Source: Microbacterium luteum
GTDB lineage: Bacteria; Actinomycetota; Actinomycetes; Actinomycetales; Microbacteriaceae
Direction of reading: 5' to 3'
Length of the DNA: 64,000 nucleotides
Assembly (NCBI RefSeq): GCF_015277875.1
Contig: NZ_CP063814.1
Span: 806,001 to 870,000 of the forward strand
Shown: one piece after another, positions 48,035 through 57,099 of the stretch
How positions within the stretch are numbered: the stretch's first letter is position 1
Layout: each line of letters opens with the position of its first letter
Position numbers and translations under genes: made by a program
The notes under the pieces: generated by a model
What the model saw: the letters and a program-made list of their open reading frames with translations, nothing else
Told to the model about the DNA's origin: nothing
Databases searched by the model: none

Positions 48035-50320
48035 TCACGCGCGGGCGCGGGTTCCCGCCCCGGCGAAGGCGCTGCCCGGGCGCATGACGAGCGATCGGGG
48101 TGCGACGACGGCGAGGATGCGCCGCGCGACGGGTGCGTTGCGCAGCAGCGCCGCCGACGAGGCGGCGGCCGCGTCCGCGAGCGCGTCGGGGTCTCCGGCG
48201 GCGACCGTGCCCGAGGGTGCGTAGCTGGCTCGCTCGAGGGCGTCGGCAAGGGTCGCCATGGCCGCCTCGGGCGCACCGTGGCTCTGCGCGAGGCGCGCAG
48301 CCAGAGTGCGCGGGGTCTCGCTCGCGGGAACAGGAATGCCGAGGTCGATCGCCGTGTCCTGCACGACCAGCCACGCCGCGGCCGCGTCTCCCCGCCGTGC
48401 GGCGAGCATGAGGCGACGCGCTCGCACCGACCTCAGCGAGGCCGGCGCCGCCAGCAGCAGCACGAGGGCGGCGATCACACCGAGGGTGGGGAGGGCGTCG
48501 TCGGTGCCGCTCGTCGTTCCGAGGGCTTCGCCGCTCTCCTCAGCCTGTTCCTCTTCGGGCAGGAGGGTCGGCGTCGGGGTCGGCTCCGTCTCCTCGGTCT
48601 CTTCGGTCTCCGTGCCGCCGGACTCCGGACCGGCCAAGGACAGTGCCGCGGAGAAGCTGGTCGGCGTGCCGAGGCTGTTGGTGGGCTCGAAGGAGACCCA
48701 CCCGAGCCCGTCGAAGTGGACCTCCGGCCAGGCGTGGAGCTGCGACGACGAGACCGAGTAGACCGTCTCGCGCTCGATCGCGTCGGTCGTCGAGGAGCCG
48801 GGAAGATAGCCGACCACGATGCGGCTGGGCATGTCGAGGGCGCGGGCCATGAGGGCGAAGGCGCCGGCGTAATGCACGCAGTACCCCTCCTTCTGCTCGA
48901 GGAACTGCGCGATCGCCTGCGCGCCCGTGCCGTCGAAACCATCCTCGACCGGCGCATCGAGCGAGTAGCGGAACTCCGGTCCGCGGAACCAGCTCTGCAG
49001 CGCGATGAGCGCGTCGTAGTCGTTCGTGGTCCCCTCTGTCACTTCGATCGCGAGGTCTTCGACGATGGCGGGCAGATCGTCCGGCAGCTGGGTCAGCTCC
49101 GGGCTGAGCCCGTCGGGGGAGGCCTCGTCGGCGCGGATCTGCTCCCGCGTCGGCCGCGGCACCTGCGTGACGACCTCGTAGTCCTGGTCCTGCGTGCGCG
49201 CCCCGTCGCTGACGACGGTGCGGTTGTAGGGCACGGTCGACCAGTCGCCCTCGAGCCCGCTCACACCAACGGCCGGGAACGGCATCGGCAGCCACGTCGA
49301 GGAGAGGCTCTGGATCGACACGTCGGTGGTGTACTCCTCCACGCGCACGTCGGGGGGGACCGAGACCGGCTCCATGGCGGTCTCGTCGTCGAGCACGGCC
49401 GTCTCGTCCTCGTCGGGAAGCCAGACGGCGCCGTCGAAGGTCGACAGCGTCGTCGCGCGCAGGTACGGCGGCAGCGGAGCGCTGCTGCGCACGCGGAGCA
49501 CCTCGACCTCGCGGGGCCTGCGCAGGTCGTCGCCGAGCTGCAGCGTCGCATCGATGCCGCTGCCGACGTTCAGGCCGCCGGGGAGGCTCCGGGCGACCGG
49601 CTGCGGAAGGGCCGGGGCGACGACGAGCGTGACGACGACCGCGACGGCGCCGATCCCGACCGCGGTGGCGGGGATGCCCGCTCCGCGGGTGGCCGCACGG
49701 GCCGCGGGCGCCTGGCGGGAGAGCGTGTCGACGCGCATCAGGAAGAGGATGGAGGCGGCCAGCAGCACGAAGGCGACGACATCGAGGTCGTCGGGCACGA
49801 CGATCGACGGGATGAGCGAGACCGCGATGAGGGCGATGCCGGCCAGCAGCGGCATACGGGCGGTCACGACCACGTGGTCGACGATCACCGTCAGGAGTCC
49901 GACCGAGGCGACGATGAGGAACGCCAGGGCGGGGCCGGCGCGGAGCGGGGCTGCGCCGTACGTGATCTCCTCCGCCGCGGTCGCGAGGAGCTGCACGAGC
50001 TCGTCGGCCGTACCGGCGGTGGGGATGATCCACAGCAGCGCGGTGTCGCGGAGGAAGACGAGCATCATGAAGGCCGCCCAGACGCCGGTCTCGATGAGCG
50101 TCACCGCGAGCGCGGCCAGGCCCCCTCGGCGCGCCAGGAAACCGGCCGCCAGCACGAGGAGGACGAGGGTGAGCGTTCCGGGCATCCACTGCGCCGGAAG
50201 CACAACGCGCGCGAGGGGGAGGAGCGCGGCGACGATCGCCGCGGCGATGCCCAGCGGCAGCATCAGCGCGATCCTCAGCCGGTCGCGACCGGCGACGGTG
50301 GACTCAGCCGACACGGTCAC
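48035..50320 (-). CDS. Membrane protein with transglutaminase-like domain (TgpA-like)
   Basis: A 761-residue protein. About eight spans occupy the first 210 residues, followed by a large extracellular part; the transglutaminase core has the catalytic Cys in EGYCVHYAGAFALMARALDMPSRIVVGY and His in QLHAWPEVHFDGLGWVSFEPT. After a Thr/Glu/Pro-rich linker there is one more span (TLGVIAALVLLLAAP) and a cytoplasmic tail. Such proteins are encoded with MoxR and DUF58 partners. Start GTG 50320 overlaps the DUF58 gene by 17 bases; GTG 50314 is also possible. Peptidase or crosslinking activity in the wall is inferred. Confidence 0.9.
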   Translation of the reverse strand: MTVSAESTVAGRDRLRIALMLPLGIAAAIVAALLPLARVVLPAQWMPGTLTLVLLVLAAGFLARRGGLAALAVTLIETGVWAAFMMLVFLRDTALLWIIPTAGTADELVQLLATAAEEITYGAAPLRAGPALAFLIVASVGLLTVIVDHVVVTARMPLLAGIALIAVSLIPSIVVPDDLDVVAFVLLAASILFLMRVDTLSRQAPAARAATRGAGIPATAVGIGAVAVVVTLVVAPALPQPVARSLPGGLNVGSGIDATLQLGDDLRRPREVEVLRVRSSAPLPPYLRATTLSTFDGAVWLPDEDETAVLDDETAMEPVSVPPDVRVEEYTTDVSIQSLSSTWLPMPFPAVGVSGLEGDWSTVPYNRTVVSDGARTQDQDYEVVTQVPRPTREQIRADEASPDGLSPELTQLPDDLPAIVEDLAIEVTEGTTNDYDALIALQSWFRGPEFRYSLDAPVEDGFDGTGAQAIAQFLEQKEGYCVHYAGAFALMARALDMPSRIVVGYLPGSSTTDAIERETVYSVSSSQLHAWPEVHFDGLGWVSFEPTNSLGTPTSFSAALSLAGPESGGTETEETEETEPTPTPTLLPEEEQAEESGEALGTTSGTDDALPTLGVIAALVLLLAAPASLRSVRARRLMLAARRGDAAAAWLVVQDTAIDLGIPVPASETPRTLAARLAQSHGAPEAAMATLADALERASYAPSGTVAAGDPDALADAAAASSAALLRNAPVARRILAVVAPRSLVMRPGSAFAGAGTRARA

Positions 50321-51557
50321 CCACCAGCCTCTCGCCGACGGCCGACCACGCCGCGGCGAGGTCCGCGTCCTCGGGGATCGCGGCGGCAAGCCAGCCCGCC
50401 TCCTCGGCGCGAAGGAGGACGTCGCCTCGGGGGGTCACCGCCAAGAGCATGGGAAGGGTGCTGTGGTGGGCGATCGGAGCGATGGCGCTCACGTCGGCGG
50501 GATCGATCCGACCCACGATCAGCACGACGGGGCCCGTCATCCCGCCGGTGAAGACGGGGGAGAGGCGCGCCAGGTGGTCGTCGGGGCGCGCCAGGAGGCT
50601 GGCGAAGCGGGCGGTCATCGCCTCCACCTCGATCACGTCTCCGCTGTCGAGGCGGTCGGTGAGGGTGGCTCCGTCGCTGTCGATGACGTCGACGCCGTAG
50701 CCGTCATGGACGAGGCGGGACACGACCGAGACGCACGCCGACACCGCGGCTTCGAAAGCCGGATCCGACCCGGGCGCGGTCATCGCCTCGGGTGACCACC
50801 GGAGCACCCCGAGATCGAGCACGACGGTCGCCTCGGGCGTGGACTCCTGCTCCTCCTGCCGCACCATGAGCTCGTCCCGGTGCGCGGTGGCGCGCCAGTG
50901 GATGCGCCGCATCGAGTCGCCGGACTGGTACGGCCGGGCGACGAGGTTGTCGGCGCCCTGACCGAGGTGCAGGTCGACCGTGAGTCGGCTCCCGCCGGAT
51001 GCGCCGCCGGCGTCGGGGATGCCGGGCAGCTCGACGACGGCCGGCGTCACGGTCACCGCGGTGCGCTCGCCGCGCACGGTGCGGCGGCGGGCGAGGCCGA
51101 ACGGGTCCGTCGTCGTGAGGGCGAAGGGGCCGAGGTCGTGGATGCCTCGGGTGAGGCCGGTGACCGTGTACGACCGCTCGACGGCGCGCTGCGATCCGCG
51201 CAGCCCGGAGGCGAGTGCGGGGAAGGAGCCGGTGGCTGTGCCTCCGAGTCCGCGCGGGAGGGTGTCCTCCCAGGTGCCGGGAGGGGTCGGGACCGCCGTG
51301 CGCACCGTCACCCGCGCGGTGACGACGGCGGTGTCGCCGACGCCGACCGATTCGGGGATCATGGTGCGCTCGACCGCCCCGGTGCGGCGGGTGAGGAACA
51401 GCGACAGCACCGCGGCGACCAGAACGGCGATCAGCAGCACGCCGAAGTAGAGCAGCTCCACCAGGCCGAGTTCGTTCGCGGCGATGAGGCATCCGACGGA
51501 GAGGATCAGCGCGCCGGTACCGCGGACGGTGAAGGGCCAGAGACGTCGCACGGTCAC
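50304..51557 (-). CDS. DUF58 domain membrane protein
   Basis: A 417-residue protein with two N-terminal spans (GALILSVGCLIAA and LLYFGVLLIAVLVAAVL) and the DUF58 signature DNLVARPYQSGDSMRRIHWRATAHRDELMVRQ near residue 205, then a von Willebrand A-like part (ATVVLDLGVLRW). It usually works with a MoxR ATPase as a chaperone-type module in envelope processes. GTG 51557 is one base after the moxR stop. Confidence 0.9.
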   Translation of the reverse strand: MTVRRLWPFTVRGTGALILSVGCLIAANELGLVELLYFGVLLIAVLVAAVLSLFLTRRTGAVERTMIPESVGVGDTAVVTARVTVRTAVPTPPGTWEDTLPRGLGGTATGSFPALASGLRGSQRAVERSYTVTGLTRGIHDLGPFALTTTDPFGLARRRTVRGERTAVTVTPAVVELPGIPDAGGASGGSRLTVDLHLGQGADNLVARPYQSGDSMRRIHWRATAHRDELMVRQEEQESTPEATVVLDLGVLRWSPEAMTAPGSDPAFEAAVSACVSVVSRLVHDGYGVDVIDSDGATLTDRLDSGDVIEVEAMTARFASLLARPDDHLARLSPVFTGGMTGPVVLIVGRIDPADVSAIAPIAHHSTLPMLLAVTPRGDVLLRAEEAGWLAAAIPEDADLAAAWSAVGERLVGDRVG

Positions 51558-51558
51558 C

Positions 51559-52575
51559 TCATCCGCGTGTCGCCAGAGGCACCCGCACCGACCCGGCGAT
51601 GGTCTCGAGGATGTGGGCCACCGCGTCGGCGCCGGACCGCGCCCGCGCGCCCCCGGCGGCCCGCGTCGGAATCAGACGGTGCACGAAGACGGGGGCGAGG
51701 AGTGCGGTGAGGTCGTCGGGGATCACGAAGCCGCGACCGTCGAGCGCCGCCCACACCTTCGCGGCGCGCACGAGCTGCAGCGTGGCGCGCGGGCTCGCCC
51801 CGAGCCGCAGGTCGGGATGGGTGCGGGTGGCGGAGGCCAGAGCGACGGCGTACTCCTCGATCGCCGGAGCGACATGCACGCGCCGGGCCCAGGAGATGAG
51901 GTCTTCGACCTGGGCCGCACTGACGACCGGCGTGAGTCCGCGCAACGGGTTCACCGTCTCGCGCTGCCGCAGCATGAGCGCCTCCGACGCGGGGTCGGGA
52001 TAGCCCATCGAGATGCGCATCATGAACCGGTCGCGCTGGGCTTCGGGAAGCGCGTACGTGCCTTCCATCTCCAGCGGGTTCTGCGTCGCGACGACGAGGA
52101 AGGGCTCCTCGAGCTCATGGGACCGGCCGTCGACGGTGACCTGGTGCTCCTCCATCGCCTCGAGCAGTGCCGATTGGGTCTTGGGGGAGGAGCGGTTGAT
52201 CTCGTCGGCGATGACGATGTTGGCGAAGATCGCGCCCGCCTTGAACTCGAACTCGCGCGCGACCGGATTGAAGACGCTGACCCCGGTGACGTCTCCGGGA
52301 AGAAGGTCGGGGGTGAACTGGATGCGCCGCACGCTGGCGTCGACCGACGCCGCGAGGGCGCGGGCGAGCATGGTCTTCCCGACGCCGGGAACGTCTTCGA
52401 TGAGCAGGTGCCCCTCGGCCAGCAGGCACACGAGCGCGGAACGGACGGCGGCCGGTTTGCCGTCGATCACCCGCTCCACGGAGCCGATGATCGCGCGGGT
52501 CGCGTCGGTGAAGCTCTCGGCGGAATCGATCGCGCTCGCACCGGACGCGGTTCCGATGGTGGTCGTGTCTGTCAC
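51559..52575 (-). CDS. MoxR family AAA+ ATPase
   Basis: A 338-residue AAA+ protein. Walker A GVPGVGKTMLARALA (read as EDVPGVGKT), Walker B NIVIADEINRSSPKTQSALLEAMEE, sensor 1 FLVVATQNPLEMEGTY and LPEAQRDRFMMR are diagnostic of MoxR. GTG 52575 is chosen because GAGGGGAG precedes it; the frame upstream has no good start. It is the first gene of moxR-DUF58-transglutaminase, three genes spaced by -17 to +1 bases. Confidence 0.95.
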   Translation of the reverse strand: MTDTTTIGTASGASAIDSAESFTDATRAIIGSVERVIDGKPAAVRSALVCLLAEGHLLIEDVPGVGKTMLARALAASVDASVRRIQFTPDLLPGDVTGVSVFNPVAREFEFKAGAIFANIVIADEINRSSPKTQSALLEAMEEHQVTVDGRSHELEEPFLVVATQNPLEMEGTYALPEAQRDRFMMRISMGYPDPASEALMLRQRETVNPLRGLTPVVSAAQVEDLISWARRVHVAPAIEEYAVALASATRTHPDLRLGASPRATLQLVRAAKVWAALDGRGFVIPDDLTALLAPVFVHRLIPTRAAGGARARSGADAVAHILETIAGSVRVPLATRG

Positions 52576-52667
52576 TGGGACTCCCCTCGCCCGCGGTGCG
52601 CGAGCATCCTCGCCCACGGCTCGATCGTAACAATGCGCATCGGCCACGGGGCCGGTCCGGCGCCGAC

Positions 52668-52695
52668 TCGACGCGCGCACGAGAACCGTTAGACT
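52668..52695 (+). promoter_or_regulatory. Promoter of the SRP RNA gene
   Basis: TCGACG (52668-52673), 16 bases, TAGACT (52690-52695). The start would fall near 52702, the first base of the closing stem. Bases 52576-52667 hold nothing else recognisable. Confidence 0.55.
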
Positions 52696-52701
52696 GGGGG
52701 C

Positions 52702-52797
52702 AGCTCTCCGCGAGGCGGCATCCAGGCCAACTCCCCCAGGACGGAAACGTAGCAAGGGTAACCAGGCTCTGCCGGGTTCGCGGAGAGTCTTTCTTTT
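52702..52797 (+). ncRNA. ffs: Signal recognition particle RNA, small (4.5S) type
   Basis: CTCTCCGCG (52704-52712) pairs with CGCGGAGAG (52779-52787) to close a long hairpin whose tip has the conserved Ffh-binding site: CCCCCAGGACGGAAACG and GTAGCAAGGGTAACC. It ends in TCTTTCTTTT, an intrinsic terminator. The RNA pairs with Ffh for membrane targeting of nascent proteins. Confidence 0.92.
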
Positions 52798-52880
52798 CCG
52801 GTGGGGATCTCCGGCGCGCTCGGCCTGTCTGCTCGGTGGAACATCCAGCGAACTCCGATGACCGCCGCGATGCCCGGCTC

Positions 52881-52886
52881 TAGGCT
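52881..52886 (+). promoter_or_regulatory. -10 element of pta, leaderless promoter
   Basis: TAGGCT, six bases, GTG 52893. Confidence 0.65.
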
Positions 52887-52892
52887 GGGAGC

Positions 52893-55034
52893 GTGGCGCA
52901 GAGCATCTACATCACATCCGCCGAGGGACACTCCGGCAAGTCCACCGTCGCCCTCGGAGTCCTCGAGACCCTGGGGCATGCGACCCCGCGGGTGGGGGTC
53001 TTCCGCGCGATCGCACGGTCGACCAAGGAGCGCGACTACGTGCTCGAGATGCTGCTCGCGCACGACGGCGTGGATCTCGCCTACGACGACTGCGTCGGAA
53101 CCACCTACGACGACGTGCGCCGAGACCCCGACGCGGCCCTGTCTACGATCGTCGAGCGCTACAAGGCGGTCGAGGCGAAGTGCGACGCGGTCGTGATCGT
53201 CGGGAGCGACTACACCGACGTCGGCAGCCCCGCGGAACTCGCCTACAACGCGCGCATCGCCGCGAACCTCGGCGCCCCGGTCCTGCTCGTGCTCGGAGGA
53301 CGCGCCGCACAGGGACAGCCCGAGCAGCTCGGCTCGACGGTGCCGCGCACGCCCGACGAGATGGGACAGATCGCCGCGCTCGCCGTCACGGAGCTGCTCC
53401 ACGAACGAGCCGAGGTCTTCGCCGTCGTGGCCAACCGCGCGGGTGAAGACCTGGTCGCCGAGACCGCTGAGGCCGTACGCGCATCCGTGGCGGCCTCCAT
53501 CGCCTCGCACCCGCGCGCGGATCAGGCCGCGGTCCCGGTGTGGGCGATCCCGGAGGACCGCTTCCTCGTCGCCCCGTCGATCCGCGGCATCATGCGATCC
53601 GTCGACGGCGAGCTGCTGGCCGGAGACCCCGACCTGCTCACGCGGCCCGCCCTCGGCGTCGTCGTCGCGGCCATGTCGATCGTCAACGTCCTGCCGCGTC
53701 TGTTCGAGGGCGCCGTCGTGGTGATCCCCGCCGACCGCGCCGAAGTGCTCCTGGCGACGCTCCTCGCGAACGCCTCGGGCACCTTCCCCTCGATCGCCGG
53801 CATCGTGCTCAACGGCGGGTTCGACCTCGCCGAACCCGTGCGACGTCTGCTCGACGGCCTCGGCTCGAAGGTCCCGATCATCACCTCCGATCTCGGCACG
53901 TACGAAGCGGCCGTGCGCATCATGTCCACGCGCGGGCGCCTCGCCGCCGACTCGCAGCGTCGGTACGACACCGCACTGTCGCTGTTCGAGAACCACGTCG
54001 ACACCACCGAGCTGCTGCGCGCCTTCGGCGTCGCACGGGCGACCGTGGTGACCCCCCTCATGTTCGAGTTCCAGCTCATCGAGCGGGCGCGCGCCGGGCG
54101 CAAGCGGATCGTGCTGCCCGAGGGCGACGACGACCGCGTGCTGCGCGCCGCGGCGACGGTGCTCAAGCGCGGCATCGCCGATCTCGTCATCCTGGGCGAG
54201 CCGTTCGAGGTGCGTGCCCGCGCCCTCGAGCTCGGCATCGACATCCAGGCGGCGGAGGTGCTCTCGCCGTTCGATGCCGTGCACGTGCACAAGTTCGCCG
54301 ACGAGTACACGCGACTGCGCGCGCACAAGGGCATGACCTTCGAACGAGCCGCCGACACCGTCACCGACGTGTCGTACTTCGGCACGATGATGGTCCATGC
54401 CGGCCTCGCAGACGGCATGGTCTCCGGAGCAGCGCACACGACCGCTCACACGATCCGCCCCGCTTTCGAGATCATCAAGACCAAGCCCGGCGTGTCCGTG
54501 GTCTCGAGCGTGTTCCTCATGGCGCTCGCCGATCGCGTGCTCGTGTACGGCGACTGCGCGGTCATCCCCGATCCGACGAGCGAGCAGCTCGCCGACATCG
54601 CCGTCTCCTCGGCGGCGACGGCGGCGCAGTTCGGCATCGAGCCGAAGGTCGCGATGCTGTCCTACTCCACCGGCGAATCCGGAACGGGAGCTGACGTCGA
54701 CAAGGTGCGGGCCGCCACCGCCCTCGTGCGCGAGCGCGCCCCGGAACTGCTCGTGGAGGGACCGATCCAATACGACGCCGCCGCCGATGCGGCGGTGGGA
54801 GCCGCAAAGCTTCCGGGGTCGGAGGTCGCCGGCCGCGCCACGGTCTTCGTCTTCCCCGACCTCAACACCGGCAACAACACCTACAAGGCGGTGCAGCGCT
54901 CGGCCGGCGCCGTCGCGATCGGCCCCGTGCTGCAGGGACTGAACAAGCCGATCAACGACCTCTCGCGCGGTGCCCTCGTGCAGGACATCGTCAACACCAT
55001 CGCGATCACGGCCATTCAGGCGCAGGGGGAATGA
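52893..55034 (+). CDS. pta: Phosphate acetyltransferase (long, three-domain type)
   Basis: A 713-residue enzyme that interconverts acetyl-CoA and acetyl phosphate. The N-terminal P-loop-like domain (IYITSAEGHSGKSTVALGV) is followed by a DRTGG domain (about 220-330) and the catalytic PTA_PTB domain from residue 390 (KRIVLPEGDDDRVLRAA, GLADGMVSGAAHTTAHTIRPA, YSTGESGTGADVDKV). The leaderless GTG start is supported by TAGGCT. The stop lies one base before the ackA ATG, forming the pta-ackA overflow pathway. Confidence 0.97.
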   Translation: MAQSIYITSAEGHSGKSTVALGVLETLGHATPRVGVFRAIARSTKERDYVLEMLLAHDGVDLAYDDCVGTTYDDVRRDPDAALSTIVERYKAVEAKCDAVVIVGSDYTDVGSPAELAYNARIAANLGAPVLLVLGGRAAQGQPEQLGSTVPRTPDEMGQIAALAVTELLHERAEVFAVVANRAGEDLVAETAEAVRASVAASIASHPRADQAAVPVWAIPEDRFLVAPSIRGIMRSVDGELLAGDPDLLTRPALGVVVAAMSIVNVLPRLFEGAVVVIPADRAEVLLATLLANASGTFPSIAGIVLNGGFDLAEPVRRLLDGLGSKVPIITSDLGTYEAAVRIMSTRGRLAADSQRRYDTALSLFENHVDTTELLRAFGVARATVVTPLMFEFQLIERARAGRKRIVLPEGDDDRVLRAAATVLKRGIADLVILGEPFEVRARALELGIDIQAAEVLSPFDAVHVHKFADEYTRLRAHKGMTFERAADTVTDVSYFGTMMVHAGLADGMVSGAAHTTAHTIRPAFEIIKTKPGVSVVSSVFLMALADRVLVYGDCAVIPDPTSEQLADIAVSSAATAAQFGIEPKVAMLSYSTGESGTGADVDKVRAATALVRERAPELLVEGPIQYDAAADAAVGAAKLPGSEVAGRATVFVFPDLNTGNNTYKAVQRSAGAVAIGPVLQGLNKPINDLSRGALVQDIVNTIAITAIQAQGE

Positions 55035-55035
55035 G

Positions 55036-56262
55036 ATGACACCCGTCCTCGTCATCAACAGCGGCTCGTCGTCGTTCAAGTACCAGCTGATCGACATGGC
55101 GGCCGAGAACGTGCTCGCGGCGGGACTCGTCGAGCGCATCGGCGAGGAGACCGGGTCTGCCACGCACACCGTCTTCTTCTTCGCCGAGGAGGGCCCGGCG
55201 CCCGCGGTGCGCAAGGCCACCTCCACTCTCACCGAGCGTATCCCCGACCACACCGCAGGCTTCGACCTGATGATCCGGGCCTTCGCCGAGCACGGGCCGT
55301 CGCTCGACGACGAGCCGCCGATCGCCGTCGGCCATCGCGTCGTGCACGGCGGCGCGCGGTTCTTCGAGCCCACTCTCATCACGCCGCTGGTCGAGATCAA
55401 CATCGACGAGCTGTCGGTGCTGGCTCCGCTGCACAACCCGGCGAATCTTCAGGGGATCACCGCGGCGAAGAAGGCCTTCCCCGAGGTGCCGCACGTCGCC
55501 GTGTTCGACACCGCGTTCCACCAGACCCTTCCCGCTGCTGCGTACACGTACGCGATCGACGCGGAGCTCGCCGCCGCGCACCGCGTGCGCCGGTACGGAT
55601 TCCACGGCACATCGCACAAGTTCGTGAGCGAGGCGGCGGCCGACTTCCTCGAGCGGCCCCTGGAGCAGCTGCGCCAGATCGTCTTCCACCTCGGGAACGG
55701 CGCCTCGGTCGCGGCGATCGACGGCGGTCGCTCGATCGACACCTCGATGGGACTGACGCCGCTGGAAGGGCTCGTGATGGGCACCCGCTCAGGTGACCTG
55801 GATCCGGCCGTGCTCCTGCACCTGTCACGACGTGCGGGGCTGTCGACGGACGATCTCGACACCCTGCTGAACAAGCGCAGCGGCCTGCTCGGTCTCGCCG
55901 GCGCCTCGGACATGCGCGACATCCAGGCCGGCGTCGACCGGGGCGACGAGACCGCGACGCGCGCGTTCGAGGTCTACGTCCACCGCCTGCGCGCCTACGC
56001 CGGCGCCTACCTCGCCCAGCTCGGCGGCGTCGACGTCATCGTCTTCACCGCCGGTGTCGGCGAGAATGCGCCGGCCGTGCGCGAACAGGCCCTCGCGACC
56101 CTCGGATTCGCGGGCGTGCGCATCGATCCGGAGCGGAATGAGGCGCCCGCGCGCGGCATCCGCACCATCTCCGCCGACGACTCCGCAGTGACCGTGCTCG
56201 TCGTGCCCACAGACGAGGAACTCGAGATCGCGCGCCAGAGCCTCGAGGTCGCCCGCGGCTGA
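55036..56262 (+). CDS. ackA: Acetate kinase
   Basis: A 408-residue ASKHA kinase that makes ATP and acetate from acetyl phosphate. VLVINSGSSSFKYQL is the N-terminal phosphate motif, VGHRVVHGG carries the substrate Arg/His, FDTAFHQTLP holds the catalytic Asp, GFHGTSHKFV the His that binds phosphate, and HLGNGASVAAI, MGLTPLEGLVMGTRSGDLDP follow. AGGGGGA upstream of ATG 55036 overlaps the pta end. Length is normal. Confidence 0.98.
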   Translation: MTPVLVINSGSSSFKYQLIDMAAENVLAAGLVERIGEETGSATHTVFFFAEEGPAPAVRKATSTLTERIPDHTAGFDLMIRAFAEHGPSLDDEPPIAVGHRVVHGGARFFEPTLITPLVEINIDELSVLAPLHNPANLQGITAAKKAFPEVPHVAVFDTAFHQTLPAAAYTYAIDAELAAAHRVRRYGFHGTSHKFVSEAAADFLERPLEQLRQIVFHLGNGASVAAIDGGRSIDTSMGLTPLEGLVMGTRSGDLDPAVLLHLSRRAGLSTDDLDTLLNKRSGLLGLAGASDMRDIQAGVDRGDETATRAFEVYVHRLRAYAGAYLAQLGGVDVIVFTAGVGENAPAVREQALATLGFAGVRIDPERNEAPARGIRTISADDSAVTVLVVPTDEELEIARQSLEVARG

Positions 56263-56355
56263 GACCGAGGCTGTCTCGGGCGTGCCCCCGATCCCCCTAA
56301 GCTGGCCACAGGCGCGAAGGTGTGCCCACCCCGTCCGCCCCCGCGAGGAGGTCCC

Positions 56356-57099
56356 GTGTCTTCCCCCGCCCTGCCCGACCTGACGACCTACGACGCCGTG
56401 CTGTTCGACCTCGACGGGGTGCTCACCCCGACCGCCGAGGTGCACATGCACGCGTGGCGCACCATGTTCGAGGAGCTCTTCGCCCAGTGGGGGATCGAGC
56501 CGCCGTACACCGAACGCGACTACTTCGACCACCTCGACGGCAAGAAGCGCTACGACGGTGTCGCCGCGCTCCTGCGCAGCCGTGACGTGGAGGTGCCGTG
56601 GGGCGACCCGTCCGACCCGACGTCGGCTGACACCGTGTGCGGCATCGGCAACCGCAAGAACGACGTCTTCGCCCGGGTGCTGCGCGCCGAGGGCATCGCC
56701 CCCTACCCCGGGTCGGTCCAGCTGCTCGACGCGCTCGCCGCCGTCGACATGCCGGTCAGTGTCGTGTCGAGCTCGAAGAACGCCGAGGAGGTGCTCACTG
56801 CGGCAGGGATCCGCGACCGCTTCCCGGTCGTCATGGACGGCGTGATCGCGGAGCGCGACCACCTGGCCTCCAAGCCCGCCCCCGACGTGTTCGTGACGGC
56901 GGCGAGAATGATGCAGGTCGACCCCGCGCGCAGCGTCGCCGTCGAAGACGCCATCAGCGGGGTGCAGTCGGCCGCCGCGGGCGGTTTCGGTCTCGTCGTG
57001 GGTGTGGACCGAGGTGCGGGTGAGGATGCGCTGCTCGCCGCCGGCGCCGACGTCGTCGTCTCGGACCTCGCCGAGTTCGTGCCGGAGGTATCCGAATGA
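56356..57099 (+). CDS. Beta-phosphoglucomutase-like HAD phosphatase
   Basis: A 247-residue HAD-family protein. Motif I is AVLFDLDGVLTPTAEVH with the nucleophilic and acid Asp, motif II VSVVSSSKNAEEVL, motif III Lys in ASKPAPDVF, and motif IV VAVEDAISGVQSA. Fusion to or linkage with GH65 phosphorylases, as here, is typical of beta-phosphoglucomutase, which turns beta-glucose 1-phosphate into glucose 6-phosphate. GTG 56356 follows GAGGAGG. It overlaps the GH65 gene by four bases. TAAGCT near 56297 is a possible promoter -10. Confidence 0.92.
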   Translation: MSSPALPDLTTYDAVLFDLDGVLTPTAEVHMHAWRTMFEELFAQWGIEPPYTERDYFDHLDGKKRYDGVAALLRSRDVEVPWGDPSDPTSADTVCGIGNRKNDVFARVLRAEGIAPYPGSVQLLDALAAVDMPVSVVSSSKNAEEVLTAAGIRDRFPVVMDGVIAERDHLASKPAPDVFVTAARMMQVDPARSVAVEDAISGVQSAAAGGFGLVVGVDRGAGEDALLAAGADVVVSDLAEFVPEVSE